Shown one piece after another: positions 27,041 to 35,739 of a stretch of DNA of 64,000 nt (the first letter of the stretch is position 1; every line of letters starts with the position of its first letter). A model generated the notes under the pieces. That model worked only from the letters and a program-made list of their open reading frames with translations. It made no database searches and was not told the origin of the DNA. Position numbers and translations under genes: made by a program. Source of the DNA: an uncultured Flavobacteriaceae bacterium (GTDB taxonomy: Bacteria; Bacteroidota; Bacteroidia; Flavobacteriales; Flavobacteriaceae); the NCBI GenBank assembly GCA_947500385.1, contig CANMSA010000017.1, positions 1 through 64,000 of the forward strand. The letters run 5' to 3'.

Positions 27041-28414
27041 ATGCAAAAGACAGTAGTAATTAATGTGGTAGGCTTAACAAAGCGATTGATTGGGAAGCAC
27101 ACCCCTTTTATAAAATCGTTCCTGGAAAAAGGAAAATTTGCGTATGTTACACCAGTGTTGCCCGCGGTTACCTGCACTGCACAATCTACCTATCTCACGG
27201 GAAAGTACCCCTCTGAACATGGTATTGTAGGGAATGGCTGGTATTTTAAGGACGAGTGTGAGGTAAAATTCTGGCGGCAATCCAATAAATTGGTGCAAGG
27301 CGAAAAGCTATGGGAAAAATTAAAGAAGAAAAACCCGAATTTTAGTTGCGCTAATATGTTTTGGTGGTACAATATGTACGCGAATACTGACTTCAATGTC
27401 ACTCCAAGACCAAATTATTTGGCCGATGGCAGGAAGATTCCAGATGTTTATTCACATCCTGCTCAGCTACGAGATATCTTGCAAAAAGAGTTGGGAACCT
27501 TTCCCTTGTTTCAGTTTTGGGGACCAAAAACATCTATTAAATCAAGTCAATGGATTGCAGATGCCTCAATTCGCACCGATGAATTATACGATCCGACCTT
27601 GACCTTGATCTATCTCCCCCATCTTGATTATAATTTACAAAGACACGGACTCAATTTTGAGATTATTGCCAAAGACCTGATTGAAATCGACACTGTGGTG
27701 CAACAGTTGGTCGACCATTATCAAAAAAAGAACGCAAAAGTGGTGCTCTTGTCCGAATATGGGATTACCAACGTGGATCGTCCCATTCATTTGAATCGGC
27801 GCTTGCGAAAAGAGGGCCTCCTCAACATTCGTATGGAGCGCGGGTTGGAATTGTTGGATGCTGGGGCAAGCAAAGCTTTTGCGGTAGCAGACCACCAGAT
27901 TGCGCATATATACCTCAATGACCTGTCGGTCAAATCAAAGGTGAAAGAACTGCTTGAACGTATTCCCGGGGTGGAAAAAGTGTTAAGTGACACTGCTTTG
28001 GAAGATGCCAGACTGGCGCACCACCGTTGTGGTGACTTGGTCGTAGTGGCCGATGCTCGTTCCTGGTTTACCTATTATTTTTGGTTAGACGATGCGAAGG
28101 CTCCCGATTATGCGCGTATGGTAGATATTCACAAAAAACCTGGTTATGATCCCGTAGAGATGCTCACGGATCCAAAGGATAAACTAGTGGTGCCGAAAGT
28201 AATCGGGAAATTACTCAAGAAAAAACTAGGCTTTCGAACGGTGATGAATATTATTCCGCTAGAAGCAGAACTAGTGAGCGGTTCGCATGGGAGAATACCG
28301 GAAGACAAAGAAGATTACCCCATTTTTATTACAGATGGCAATTGCCTGAAAGACACCCATTTGAAACCCACTGAAGTATTCCGTATTTTAGAAGAACAAA
28401 TAACCCAATTCTAA
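27041..28414 (+). CDS. eboF: EboF, alkaline phosphatase / nucleotide pyrophosphatase-fold protein
   Basis: 457 residues of the type I phosphodiesterase / nucleotide pyrophosphatase family. The catalytic nucleophile region PAVTCTAQSTYLTGKYPSEHG is visible (TCTAQSTYLTGKYPSEHG), with metal-ligand regions LPHLDYNLQRHG, VVLLSEYGI, and VADHQIAHIY and SGSHGRIPED. The set of ligands looks complete. It begins 6 bp after eboE. It likely cleaves a phospho- or pyrophospho-linked small molecule related to the EboC/EboD product. Confidence 0.9.
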   Translation: MQKTVVINVVGLTKRLIGKHTPFIKSFLEKGKFAYVTPVLPAVTCTAQSTYLTGKYPSEHGIVGNGWYFKDECEVKFWRQSNKLVQGEKLWEKLKKKNPNFSCANMFWWYNMYANTDFNVTPRPNYLADGRKIPDVYSHPAQLRDILQKELGTFPLFQFWGPKTSIKSSQWIADASIRTDELYDPTLTLIYLPHLDYNLQRHGLNFEIIAKDLIEIDTVVQQLVDHYQKKNAKVVLLSEYGITNVDRPIHLNRRLRKEGLLNIRMERGLELLDAGASKAFAVADHQIAHIYLNDLSVKSKVKELLERIPGVEKVLSDTALEDARLAHHRCGDLVVVADARSWFTYYFWLDDAKAPDYARMVDIHKKPGYDPVEMLTDPKDKLVVPKVIGKLLKKKLGFRTVMNIIPLEAELVSGSHGRIPEDKEDYPIFITDGNCLKDTHLKPTEVFRILEEQITQF

Positions 28415-28418
28415 ACGA

Positions 28419-28775
28419 ATGAATCTAGTTTTTAAAAGTATCGGTTTTCTTTTTGCCGCACTCTTCTTTATTTCTGCTGGGCTACAATACAATGATCCGG
28501 ATGCGCTTGTATGGATTCTTATATGGATTGCGGGTGGTTTACTTGCTCTGGGATTTGCTTTGAACAAAGTTTCATATGGAGTGTTATTGATAGCGGGCTT
28601 CCTTGCCTTGGGGGGCTTTTTTTATTGTTACCCGGAAAAGTTTGAAGGTTTCGAAATCGGCGCAGGGAATATTAAAAATGTGGAAGAGGCCCGAGAGGCC
28701 TTTGGTTTGCTTATTATAGCAGTAGTGCTGTTGTTACTGGGATTGCGAAAACGCTTTGCCATATCAAAGGTCTAA
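28419..28775 (+). CDS. TMEM220-family membrane protein at the end of the ebo operon
   Basis: 118 residues with about four hydrophobic helices; the N-terminal FISAGLQYNDPDALVWILIW is characteristic of the transmembrane 220 family. Function unknown in bacteria. It starts 4 bp after the eboF stop, so it is probably transcribed with ebo. Its last 12 bp overlap the 3' end of the convergent dnaX. Confidence 0.88.
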   Translation: MNLVFKSIGFLFAALFFISAGLQYNDPDALVWILIWIAGGLLALGFALNKVSYGVLLIAGFLALGGFFYCYPEKFEGFEIGAGNIKNVEEAREAFGLLIIAVVLLLLGLRKRFAISKV

Positions 28776-30839
28776 ATCGAATTCTTTTCTTAGTACATCG
28801 ATGGCGGGGTTCTTTTCCCGTAGCTTTTCGTATTTTTCTTCAGGTGTAAAAGCGAATTTTTTAGCAGTTTCTTCGTTTACGGTTATCTTAAGTTCTATAA
28901 ACCGATTGTTTAAATTGGACCGCAAATGTTCCATAAGGTCAAACTGCTCCCGCTCTACCTCTTTCTTCATGGTACCATTTGGTAGTTCGATCCAAATAAC
29001 GTGGTCTTTCAGTAATTTTGGAACATCGGTGGCAAGGTTCGAAGCCAATATCTTTTGTCCTTTGGCATCGATGGTTTGTACGAATGCATCCCAATGTTTT
29101 TGCATCGCTTCCTCGGTAAAAGGCTCCTTCGGCAAATTTGCCTGATCTATAACATCATCTTTTTTCTGAAGTAGATGTTCTTTTTTCGTCTTGAGACTGG
29201 AAATGGAGAGGCCAGATACCCTTTTTGAGGGCATTTTTAATGCTATTTTTTTCTCTGCTACCGCTAATTGACTATCTGGCTCATGCGTTTCTAAGGTGGA
29301 AGGTAGAGGTGCTTGTTTTGCATTCGTCTCTGGCTGCAGCGGTTGCTGTACAACCGGTTGTTCTATTATACCGGCTTCAGTGTCGACCATCCCAGAGGAT
29401 TTGGTTTCCATGTTTGGGGAGATGGTTGTTTCTTGGGAGGGCGCTATGGGCCCTGGCTGCGTTTGTTCCATAACCGGCGACGTAGCGGGCTCCGTAACAA
29501 CCGCATGTTCCATTGAATGTTCCTGAGGCACACATGGAGTTTCTGACGGTGTTGTCCCTTCACCCTCTAAGGGCTCAGTAGTAGAGGCCGTAACGACTTG
29601 CTCGGAGGTTATTGGTATTTTGGTTTCGCCGGGGAGGGTGCTGATGCTGGGCGTGGCAGCGGATTGTGAGGCTTCAAGAACACTGGGTAAAACACCTTTT
29701 TTATCCTTGTAGAAGGCCGCAGGTGCGATAAAATCGACCGTTTTATTGGCGAGCGCTATCGATTCAGGATTTTTTTTTTCTCCCTCGAAATCAAGAGAGG
29801 CCAATTTCATCAGTGTGAGTTCTACAAGCAATCGTTGGTTCTTACTTGTTTTATATTTCAAGTCACAGTCGTTGGCCATGTCCAAGGCGCGTAACAAAAA
29901 AGAGCTACTGGTTTTCTGTGATTGTTCTAGATACCGTTGTTTAGCGGTGTCACCTACTTCCAATAGGCTAATTGTGCCTTGATGCTGACACACCATTAAA
30001 TCCCTAAAATGGGAGCCGAGACCGCTTATAAAATGATGACCGTCAAACCCAAGCGACAGCGTTTTATTTAAAAGTAACAGAAGGGAAGGGATATCGTGGG
30101 ATAGGATAAGGTCCGTAGCAGCAAAGTAGGTATCGTAATCCAACACGTTTAAATTCTCGGTAACCGCCTTTCTGGTAAGTTGTTTTCCAGAAAAGCTAAC
30201 GACCCTGTCAAAAATGGAGAGGGCATCACGCATGGCACCGTCTGCTTTTTGGGCGATAATGTGCAAAGCATCGTCCTCGGCTTGTATGCCTTGATTTTCA
30301 GCGATATACTTTAAATAGTTTGCGGCATCCTTCACGGTAATACGCTTGAAGTCAAAAATTTGACAACGAGACAGGATAGTAGGTATAATTTTGTGTTTCT
30401 CGGTAGTTGCCAAAATAAAGATGGCATGCTTGGGCGGCTCTTCCAAGGTCTTCAAGAAGGCATTGAAGGCCGATTGCGAAAGCATATGCACCTCGTCAAT
30501 AATATACACTTTGTATTTCCCTACTTGGGGCGGTATGCGTACTTGGTCAATAAGATTGCGAATATCATCTACCGAGTTGTTCGAGGCCGCATCAAGTTCA
30601 AAAATATTGAAGGCGAAATCCTCGTCGGGCCTTTGGGAGCCGTCTTCGTTTATTTTTTTGGCCAGAATTCTGGCACAGGTGGTTTTACCGACCCCTCTTG
30701 GCCCACAAAATAAAAGCGCTTGCGCAAGGTGATTATGGGCGATGGCGTTGGTTAGCGTATTGGTGATCGCTTCTTGCCCCACGACATCCTTAAAGGTCTG
30801 AGGTCTGTACTTACGTGCCGATACGATAAATGGTTCCAA
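28764..30839 (-). CDS. dnaX: DNA polymerase III subunits gamma and tau
   Basis: 691 residues. DnaX is the AAA+ clamp-loader ATPase. Domain I-II marks are YRPQTFKDVVGQ, Walker A GPRGVGKTT, and IIDEVHMLS; domain III ends near residue 350 (RLLVELTLMKLASL). The rest is a Pro/Glu/Thr-rich linker and a tau-like C-terminal domain. At codons 354-357 the coding strand has ten consecutive A; a slip adding one A stops after residue 358, and one losing an A stops after residue 360. Either gives a gamma-like product. AGGGAG lies directly upstream of the run. Confidence 0.96.
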   Translation of the reverse strand: MEPFIVSARKYRPQTFKDVVGQEAITNTLTNAIAHNHLAQALLFCGPRGVGKTTCARILAKKINEDGSQRPDEDFAFNIFELDAASNNSVDDIRNLIDQVRIPPQVGKYKVYIIDEVHMLSQSAFNAFLKTLEEPPKHAIFILATTEKHKIIPTILSRCQIFDFKRITVKDAANYLKYIAENQGIQAEDDALHIIAQKADGAMRDALSIFDRVVSFSGKQLTRKAVTENLNVLDYDTYFAATDLILSHDIPSLLLLLNKTLSLGFDGHHFISGLGSHFRDLMVCQHQGTISLLEVGDTAKQRYLEQSQKTSSSFLLRALDMANDCDLKYKTSKNQRLLVELTLMKLASLDFEGEKKNPESIALANKTVDFIAPAAFYKDKKGVLPSVLEASQSAATPSISTLPGETKIPITSEQVVTASTTEPLEGEGTTPSETPCVPQEHSMEHAVVTEPATSPVMEQTQPGPIAPSQETTISPNMETKSSGMVDTEAGIIEQPVVQQPLQPETNAKQAPLPSTLETHEPDSQLAVAEKKIALKMPSKRVSGLSISSLKTKKEHLLQKKDDVIDQANLPKEPFTEEAMQKHWDAFVQTIDAKGQKILASNLATDVPKLLKDHVIWIELPNGTMKKEVEREQFDLMEHLRSNLNNRFIELKITVNEETAKKFAFTPEEKYEKLREKNPAIDVLRKEFDLDL
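29770..29779 (-). promoter_or_regulatory. A10 slippage run within dnaX
   Basis: The coding (minus) strand reads GAA AAA AAA AAT in frame, ten A in a row, directly after the last helix of domain III. A ribosomal -1 slip or insertion of one A gives AAA TCC TGA; loss of one A gives ATC CTG AAT CGA TAG. AGGGAG at 29780-29785 precedes the run, as an SD-like element does in E. coli dnaX, although closer here. Confidence 0.6.
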
Positions 30840-30876
30840 ATTGGCTCTTAGTTTTAGGAATATGAATTCTGTGTTA

Positions 30877-30884
30877 CAAATATA
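30877..30884 (-). promoter_or_regulatory. -7 promoter element of dnaX (TATATTTG)
   Basis: This perfect TAnnTTTG match on the minus strand lies 37 bp upstream of the dnaX ATG, predicting a leader of about 33 nt. No clear -33 TTG. Confidence 0.5.
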
Positions 30885-30949
30885 AAAATAGCGCTCTATG
30901 ATGTGGTTGATTTGAACGCAGGAAAGTTAATTTTTATCAACAATTAGGA

Positions 30950-30957
30950 TACCTTTG
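30950..30957 (+). promoter_or_regulatory. -7 promoter element of rnpB (TACCTTTG)
   Basis: This perfect TAnnTTTG match ends 3 bp before the predicted 5' end of the RNase P RNA, the expected distance to a transcription start. Confidence 0.65.
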
Positions 30958-30960
30958 CAA

Positions 30961-31290
30961 CAAGCAGGCTACCTTATCGCTCTGGCGATTACTTTCAGAG
31001 AGGAAAGTCCGGACACCATAGTGCAGTATAGCGGGTAACGCCCGTCGTTCCGTTTCGATGACCATTGAAACGGAAAAGGACCAGTGCAACAGAAAGCAAG
31101 TACAGTTCGGCTGTAGTGAAACCAGGTAAACTCTATACGGTGAAACGTCACGTAAATCGGTGTTTGAGGGCTGCACGCCCGAATCGAAGGGTAGGCGGTT
31201 CGAGCCTTTGGGCGACCATTGGCCTAGATAAATGATAAGGAACCTTGATGCATTTCGAGGTGTACAGGATCCGGCTTATTGGCCTGCTTT
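30961..31290 (+). ncRNA. rnpB: RNase P RNA (catalytic subunit)
   Basis: About 330 nt. The conserved P4 5' strand GAGGAAAGTCCGGAC is at 31000-31014, and the 3' conserved region ACAGGATCCGGCTTAT lies just before the end. AAGCAGGC at 30962-30969 pairs with GCCTGCTT at 31282-31289 to form P1. Other conserved internal segments such as AACAGAAAGCAA are present. RNase P removes the 5' leader from pre-tRNA. The end of P1 runs into a T tract (31288-31294), which may act as the terminator. It is divergent from dnaX and convergent with rsmD. Exact ends are good to a few bases. Confidence 0.96.
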
Positions 31291-31438
31291 TTTTAACATC
31301 CCCAAGCGATACCCCACCGAGCGAAAATGCATGCTGTTACGTTCTGCTGTTTTTATTTAAATCGCAATAGCGGCTTGCCGTAGTTCGCAAGATTGGTACA
31401 TTCCTTCAAATACCCTTTTCGCGCACTTGAGACAATTG

Positions 31439-31981
31439 TTAGTCTTCTACTGTGAAAAAACTAAAGACACTCCCGCCATATTTACGACTGTTGTTAAAAT
31501 TAGGTAGGTTGCACAAGTCCGTTTTGTCCGAGTGTTCAATAATCAACCATCCTTCTGAAGTTATCAAATGTCTATCAAGGACTAGTTTTGAAATGCGTTC
31601 AAATTCACTTTTATCAAATGCATATGGGGGGTCGGCGAAAATTAGATCTACTTGAATATGGGTTTTTTCGAGGTACTTGAAAACATCGCTCTTGATGGCA
31701 TTGATAGGCAATTCAAGTTGGTTTGCGGTATGGTTTATAAAACGCACACAACCGGCATTCCCATCAACGGCCATGATACTGGTAGCACCGCGCGAAGCAA
31801 ATTCATAGCTAATATTACCGGTTCCGGCAAAAAGGTCAAGAACCCGCAGCTCATCAAAATAAAACTGATTGTTGAGAATATTAAAAAGTGCTTCCTTCGC
31901 CATATCGGTTGTAGGGCGAACCGGTAATTTTTTAGGAGCGGTAATTCGTCTGCCTTTATGTTTCCCCGATATAATTCGCAT
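31439..31981 (-). CDS. rsmD: 16S rRNA (guanine(966)-N2)-methyltransferase
   Basis: 180 residues. RsmD methylates G966 of 16S rRNA using SAM. Seen are the N-terminal MRIISGKHKGRRITAP, RPTTDMAKEALFNIL, the SAM motif VLDLFAGTGNISYEFASRG and the catalytic DPPY. Its ATG shares one base with the stop of the upstream DUF3822 gene, so it is translationally coupled. Confidence 0.96.
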   Translation of the reverse strand: MRIISGKHKGRRITAPKKLPVRPTTDMAKEALFNILNNQFYFDELRVLDLFAGTGNISYEFASRGATSIMAVDGNAGCVRFINHTANQLELPINAIKSDVFKYLEKTHIQVDLIFADPPYAFDKSEFERISKLVLDRHLITSEGWLIIEHSDKTDLCNLPNFNNSRKYGGSVFSFFTVED

Positions 31982-32817
31982 TAGAGAGCGTTCAATACAG
32001 TAAAATCGATAGTTTCCAATTCTTCTTCGGCCAACGGAATTTCGTAATTGGAGCTGGGATAAAAAACCGTTACCCGTTTTACATATTCATAGCATAGTTG
32101 ATACAACGCATCCCCTTCCTCAATAGCACCCAGTAATTTTAGATCAACGGTTTCGGTGTCTAGTTGAAGTTGTTCCAAGCTGAAAAGAAGGTAGTAAAGA
32201 AAGTCTTCCCGTGTGTCGTATTCGAAGTTGTTGAAAAACAACAGTCTTTTATTGGAAACCACTGTAACATCTATTTCTTTTTCAAAAACATGTACATAAA
32301 CGATGGGTTCTTTGACTCCGAGGTTTTCGGTCAGCAAAGATTGCAGAAGTACGGTGCCGTGGTGCTTGTAGGTAAAGGCTCCAAAAAGTTCGTACACGTA
32401 GTTATTGATGTTGACAAAGGGTACATACACATTTACAAGTTCATGCTCCTCCAATTCATCATAAGCGATATGATCGTTTGCTAAAATACGGGCATTGAAT
32501 TTTAGGTAATTCGCTAGTTCGTCGACATGAAACAGTGATTTCGGAACAAGACTGAATAGTTTATTGCGATGTATTACAATAACTTCATTAAAACGCTCCT
32601 TTGGAATGTTGTGTTTCTCTAATAACTTTTGAAGCTCTTTGAGGGTCTGGTAAGGGGTAAGTTCTTTATGAAACGTAACCCGGTCCGAAGAAATGACCGT
32701 GTTTTGTACCGTATCAAGAATACAAAAAGAAAGTCCATTCAAACTTATTTGAATGGACAGTCTGTAAAAGTCTTTTGACGGAGCGTCTAAATCGCTATTG
32801 TTCGTTTTTGTTGTCAT
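31981..32817 (-). CDS. DUF3822 family protein
   Basis: 278 residues from the ATG at 32817; an in-frame ATG at 32838 lies deeper in the upstream gene and adds only seven residues. The pattern (SIQISLNGLSFCILD, VPKSLFH, LLFFNNFEYDTREDFLYYLLF) matches DUF3822, a Bacteroidota family thought to have an actin-like ATPase fold. Function unknown; its constant neighbour is rsmD. It overlaps the upstream gene by 23 bp and rsmD by 1 bp. Confidence 0.85.
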   Translation of the reverse strand: MTTKTNNSDLDAPSKDFYRLSIQISLNGLSFCILDTVQNTVISSDRVTFHKELTPYQTLKELQKLLEKHNIPKERFNEVIVIHRNKLFSLVPKSLFHVDELANYLKFNARILANDHIAYDELEEHELVNVYVPFVNINNYVYELFGAFTYKHHGTVLLQSLLTENLGVKEPIVYVHVFEKEIDVTVVSNKRLLFFNNFEYDTREDFLYYLLFSLEQLQLDTETVDLKLLGAIEEGDALYQLCYEYVKRVTVFYPSSNYEIPLAEEELETIDFTVLNAL

Positions 32818-33445
32818 AAATTGGGGGCCAGTTACCACTGGTACTCACTTCTTCCAAAGATCCGACCAATATTGCAGGGCCGTTCACCTCTTCAACACTT
32901 GCTTCTAGTTTCTCTTTGGCCAATAAATCTTTTGGCTGATCGTACAAAACAATTTCCTTGTCAACCTTGGCTTCAAAAACCGGGGCCTTGTAACCACCTT
33001 TGTCAATAATGGCCGCTTTCATCGCTACTTTTTCGCCATTGGCAGCACCAGGAATTTCCATCATTCTTTTATAACGATCGTCTTTTTTGAAAAGCGAATC
33101 CCGTACAGATTCAACCCCTAGCGTATCGATGATAATAGTATCTACCTGCATGTCTATTTGATAGGTTTCGTTAAACCGCATGAAAGAAGAATCCCTTTGT
33201 TGCGTAATGGTATAATTTCCTTTGTCGACAAAACTTACCAATTTATTAAAATCGGGGGCATAGGTTCCGTTCACCGTTTTATAGGCCTCTTGCGCGTTTC
33301 GAATGTCTTTCAACTTAGAAATGACCTTTGCGTAACGCTCTTGCTTGGTCTTCTTAAACTCAATAGGGCCGGTTACCGACTTATAGATAAGATATCCAAA
33401 AACGATGCAGGCTATCCAAAGTACAATTTGTATTATGGTCTTCAT
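32795..33445 (-). CDS. Conserved membrane-anchored protein of unknown function
   Basis: 216 residues from ATG 33445; an upstream in-frame ATG at 33484 would put charged residues before the membrane segment and is less likely. Residues 1-22 form one transmembrane helix (MKTIIQIVLWIACIVFGYLI) followed by a charged, probably periplasmic domain. The conserved phrase LKDIRNAQEAYKTVNGTYA recalls the start of pilin-like domains, though no prepilin peptidase site was seen. It heads the DUF3822-rsmD operon. Confidence 0.8.
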   Translation of the reverse strand: MKTIIQIVLWIACIVFGYLIYKSVTGPIEFKKTKQERYAKVISKLKDIRNAQEAYKTVNGTYAPDFNKLVSFVDKGNYTITQQRDSSFMRFNETYQIDMQVDTIIIDTLGVESVRDSLFKKDDRYKRMMEIPGAANGEKVAMKAAIIDKGGYKAPVFEAKVDKEIVLYDQPKDLLAKEKLEASVEEVNGPAILVGSLEEVSTSGNWPPIYDNKNEQ

Positions 33446-33660
33446 TTTCCTTACTTTGTTAGTTAAATTTAGTGGTACACACAAATCTACAATTTTTTTG
33501 GAAACTGCCTAATTTTTTACAATCGAATTGCAGCACTTTTCAAAGGCACTGAATTCCAGTTTTTTATCGACTTTGGAAGAGTGCATTATTGCCAAAGTTC
33601 CTATTTATGGTGTATTGCACACCTTCTTGTATTTAAGCGTTTTCACAAGGAAATGATCAG

Positions 33661-33668
33661 TATCTTTG
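33661..33668 (+). promoter_or_regulatory. -7 promoter element of the helicase gene (TATCTTTG)
   Basis: This perfect TAnnTTTG match ends 7 bp before the ATG at 33676, so the mRNA would have almost no leader. A TTT at 33640-33642 sits at -33 spacing. Confidence 0.55.
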
Positions 33669-33675
33669 GCATTCT

Positions 33676-35115
33676 ATGGCCAGTCTCACAGATGCAAGCT
33701 TTTATAAGATACTAAAGGAAAAGTTTCCTCATGAGCCAACGGTGAATCAAAACATAGCGCTGCAGCAGCTGGCACAGTTTCTTTTATCGAAGGAGAAAGA
33801 CAGCTTGTTTCTTTTAAAGGGTTTTGCAGGTACCGGTAAAACTACGCTGATTGGTACTGTGGTGACCAATTTATGGCAAAGCAAGTTAAAGGCCGTATTG
33901 ATGGCTCCTACCGGTCGGGCGGCAAAGGTAATGTCGAATTATTCGAAAACCAGGGCTTTTACGATACATCGAAAAATTTATTTTCCAAAAAAACAGCAAG
34001 GGGGAGCGGTAAAGTTTGTTTTGGCACCCAATAAACACCGCGACACCATTTTTATCGTAGATGAAGCTTCCATGATTCCCGATACCCCTGCAGATTCTAA
34101 ATTGATGGATAATGGATCTCTTTTGGATGACTTATTAATGTTCGTGTATTCGGGTCACAATTGCAAGCTTATACTCATTGGGGATACCGCTCAATTACCT
34201 CCGGTTCGTTTGGACCTGAGTCCTGCGTTGGATGCCGACAAATTATCTTTATTATACAACAAGGAAGTAACCAAACTCGAATTGGACGAAGTAGTGCGGC
34301 AGGCGGAAGACTCGGGAATATTAATGAATGCGACCAATCTACGGGCGCAGTTGCAGAGTGAGTTCTATGAAGGTTTTCAATTTAACGTTGCTCCGTACAA
34401 AGATATCGTACGCCTTATAGATGGCCATGAGATCTTGGAAGCGATCGAAACCTCCTATAGCGAGCAGGGTAGGGAAGAAACGGCCTTTATCGTACGCTCT
34501 AACAAGAGGGCCAATTTATACAATGAGAATATTCGCGCTCGCATCCTGTATCTCGAAAATGAACTGGCCGTGGGGGATTACATGATGGTGGTCAAGAACA
34601 ACTACTTTTGGCTCGATCCTTCGACCGAAGCGGGTTTTATTGCGAATGGTGATATCATAGAAATTCTGGAAATTTTTGCGATTAAGGAAATCTATACGTT
34701 TAAATTTGCCGAGGTAAAGGTCAAAATGGTCGATTATCCAAATCAAAAACCCTTTGAGACCGTTTTATTGTTAGATACCATCAAGGCCGAAGCGCCTTCT
34801 TTGCCCTATGAAGATTCCAATCGCCTGTATCAAGAAGTGATGCAAGATTACGCCGATGAAAAATCGAAGTACAAAAAGTTCCTTTCCGTAAAGAGTAACA
34901 AGTATTTCAATGCGCTGCAAGTAAAGTTTTCCTATGCAATTACCTGTCACAAATCACAAGGGGGACAGTGGGATACCGTTTTCGTTGAACAACCTTATTT
35001 GCCAAACGGGGTAGACAAAGAGTACCTGCGCTGGTTATATACAGCAGTAACAAGAGCGAAGGGTCAATTGTACTTAATAGGTTTTAAGCGTGATTTTTTT
35101 GTTGGGGAGGAATAG
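33676..35115 (+). CDS. RecD-like superfamily 1 DNA helicase
   Basis: 479 residues, compact SF1 helicase. Walker A GFAGTGKTTLIGTV is near residue 55; motif Ia APTGRAAKVM, motif II VDEASMIP, motif III LIGDTAQLPPV, and a C-terminal UvrD_C_2-type segment YAITCHKSQGGQWDTVF with YTAVTRAKGQLYLIG follow. It lacks the N-terminal domains of RecD2, so it is a short RecD/Dda-like helicase; specific role in repair is inferred. Confidence 0.92.
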   Translation: MASLTDASFYKILKEKFPHEPTVNQNIALQQLAQFLLSKEKDSLFLLKGFAGTGKTTLIGTVVTNLWQSKLKAVLMAPTGRAAKVMSNYSKTRAFTIHRKIYFPKKQQGGAVKFVLAPNKHRDTIFIVDEASMIPDTPADSKLMDNGSLLDDLLMFVYSGHNCKLILIGDTAQLPPVRLDLSPALDADKLSLLYNKEVTKLELDEVVRQAEDSGILMNATNLRAQLQSEFYEGFQFNVAPYKDIVRLIDGHEILEAIETSYSEQGREETAFIVRSNKRANLYNENIRARILYLENELAVGDYMMVVKNNYFWLDPSTEAGFIANGDIIEILEIFAIKEIYTFKFAEVKVKMVDYPNQKPFETVLLLDTIKAEAPSLPYEDSNRLYQEVMQDYADEKSKYKKFLSVKSNKYFNALQVKFSYAITCHKSQGGQWDTVFVEQPYLPNGVDKEYLRWLYTAVTRAKGQLYLIGFKRDFFVGEE

Positions 35116-35154
35116 ACTAAATTCGTTCTGGCAACAACAAAGAATCCTTTTAAA

Positions 35155-35739
35155 ATGACCTCGGAAACCATCATAAGTATTTTTTTGGGCATTGGCCTGG
35201 CGGCTTCCGTGGGGTTTCGCGTGTTTTTACCCTTGTTTGCCTTGAGTTTGGCATCCTATTTCAATATGTGGGAACTCAATGATAGTTGGGAATGGATCGG
35301 AAGCTTGGCAGCTGTTGTTGCGCTCGGGGTAGCCATGTTGGTAGAAATCTTTGCCTATTTTATTCCATGGGTAGATAATCTACTGGACAGTGTAGCAGTA
35401 CCGCTGGCGGCCATTGCAGGTACAGCTGTGATGGTTTCAACTGTAGCTGATCTTGATCCGGTGGTCACATGGGCGTTGGCGATCATCGCAGGTGGTGGAA
35501 CGGCGACTGCCATCAAAGGGGCCGGTGCTACCGGTAGGCTCGCCAGCACGGCCACTACCGGTGGTTTGGCAAATCCTGTTGTTTCCACGGTTGAAACGGG
35601 TACGGCCGTTGTGGTATCCACCGCTTCTATTTTTGCTCCCATTCTTGCCGCTGTCCTGGTTATCATAATTTTAGGGATTATTTTTACCATATATAGAAAA
35701 TTGCGCCCAGCCAGAAAAAGAACAGATGAAAACGAATGA
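35155..35739 (+). CDS. DUF4126 membrane protein
   Basis: 194 residues with about five hydrophobic segments and a basic tail (RKLRPARKR). The N-terminal [19 protein letters not shown] and the [14 protein letters not shown] stretch match DUF4126. Function unknown. Its last 14 bp overlap the kdsB start. Confidence 0.87.
   Translation: MTSETIISIFLGIGLAASVGFRVFLPLFALSLASYFNMWELNDSWEWIGSLAAVVALGVAMLVEIFAYFIPWVDNLLDSVAVPLAAIAGTAVMVSTVADLDPVVTWALAIIAGGGTATAIKGAGATGRLASTATTGGLANPVVSTVETGTAVVVSTASIFAPILAAVLVIIILGIIFTIYRKLRPARKRTDENE

Noticed and set aside
28756-29145. Plus-strand frame of 129 codons antisense to dnaX
   Set aside because: It is a shadow of dnaX; the dnaX reading shows clear clamp-loader motifs and the antisense product is Ser/Phe-rich without features.
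29770-29779. A10 run in dnaX considered as a sequencing error making a false frame
   Set aside because: The frame is coherent on both sides with the run at ten bases: domain III precedes it and a long linker and tau domain follow, so ten is consistent.
30937-31176. Minus-strand open frames of 60-79 codons
   Set aside because: They lie antisense to the RNase P RNA, whose conserved elements explain the sequence.
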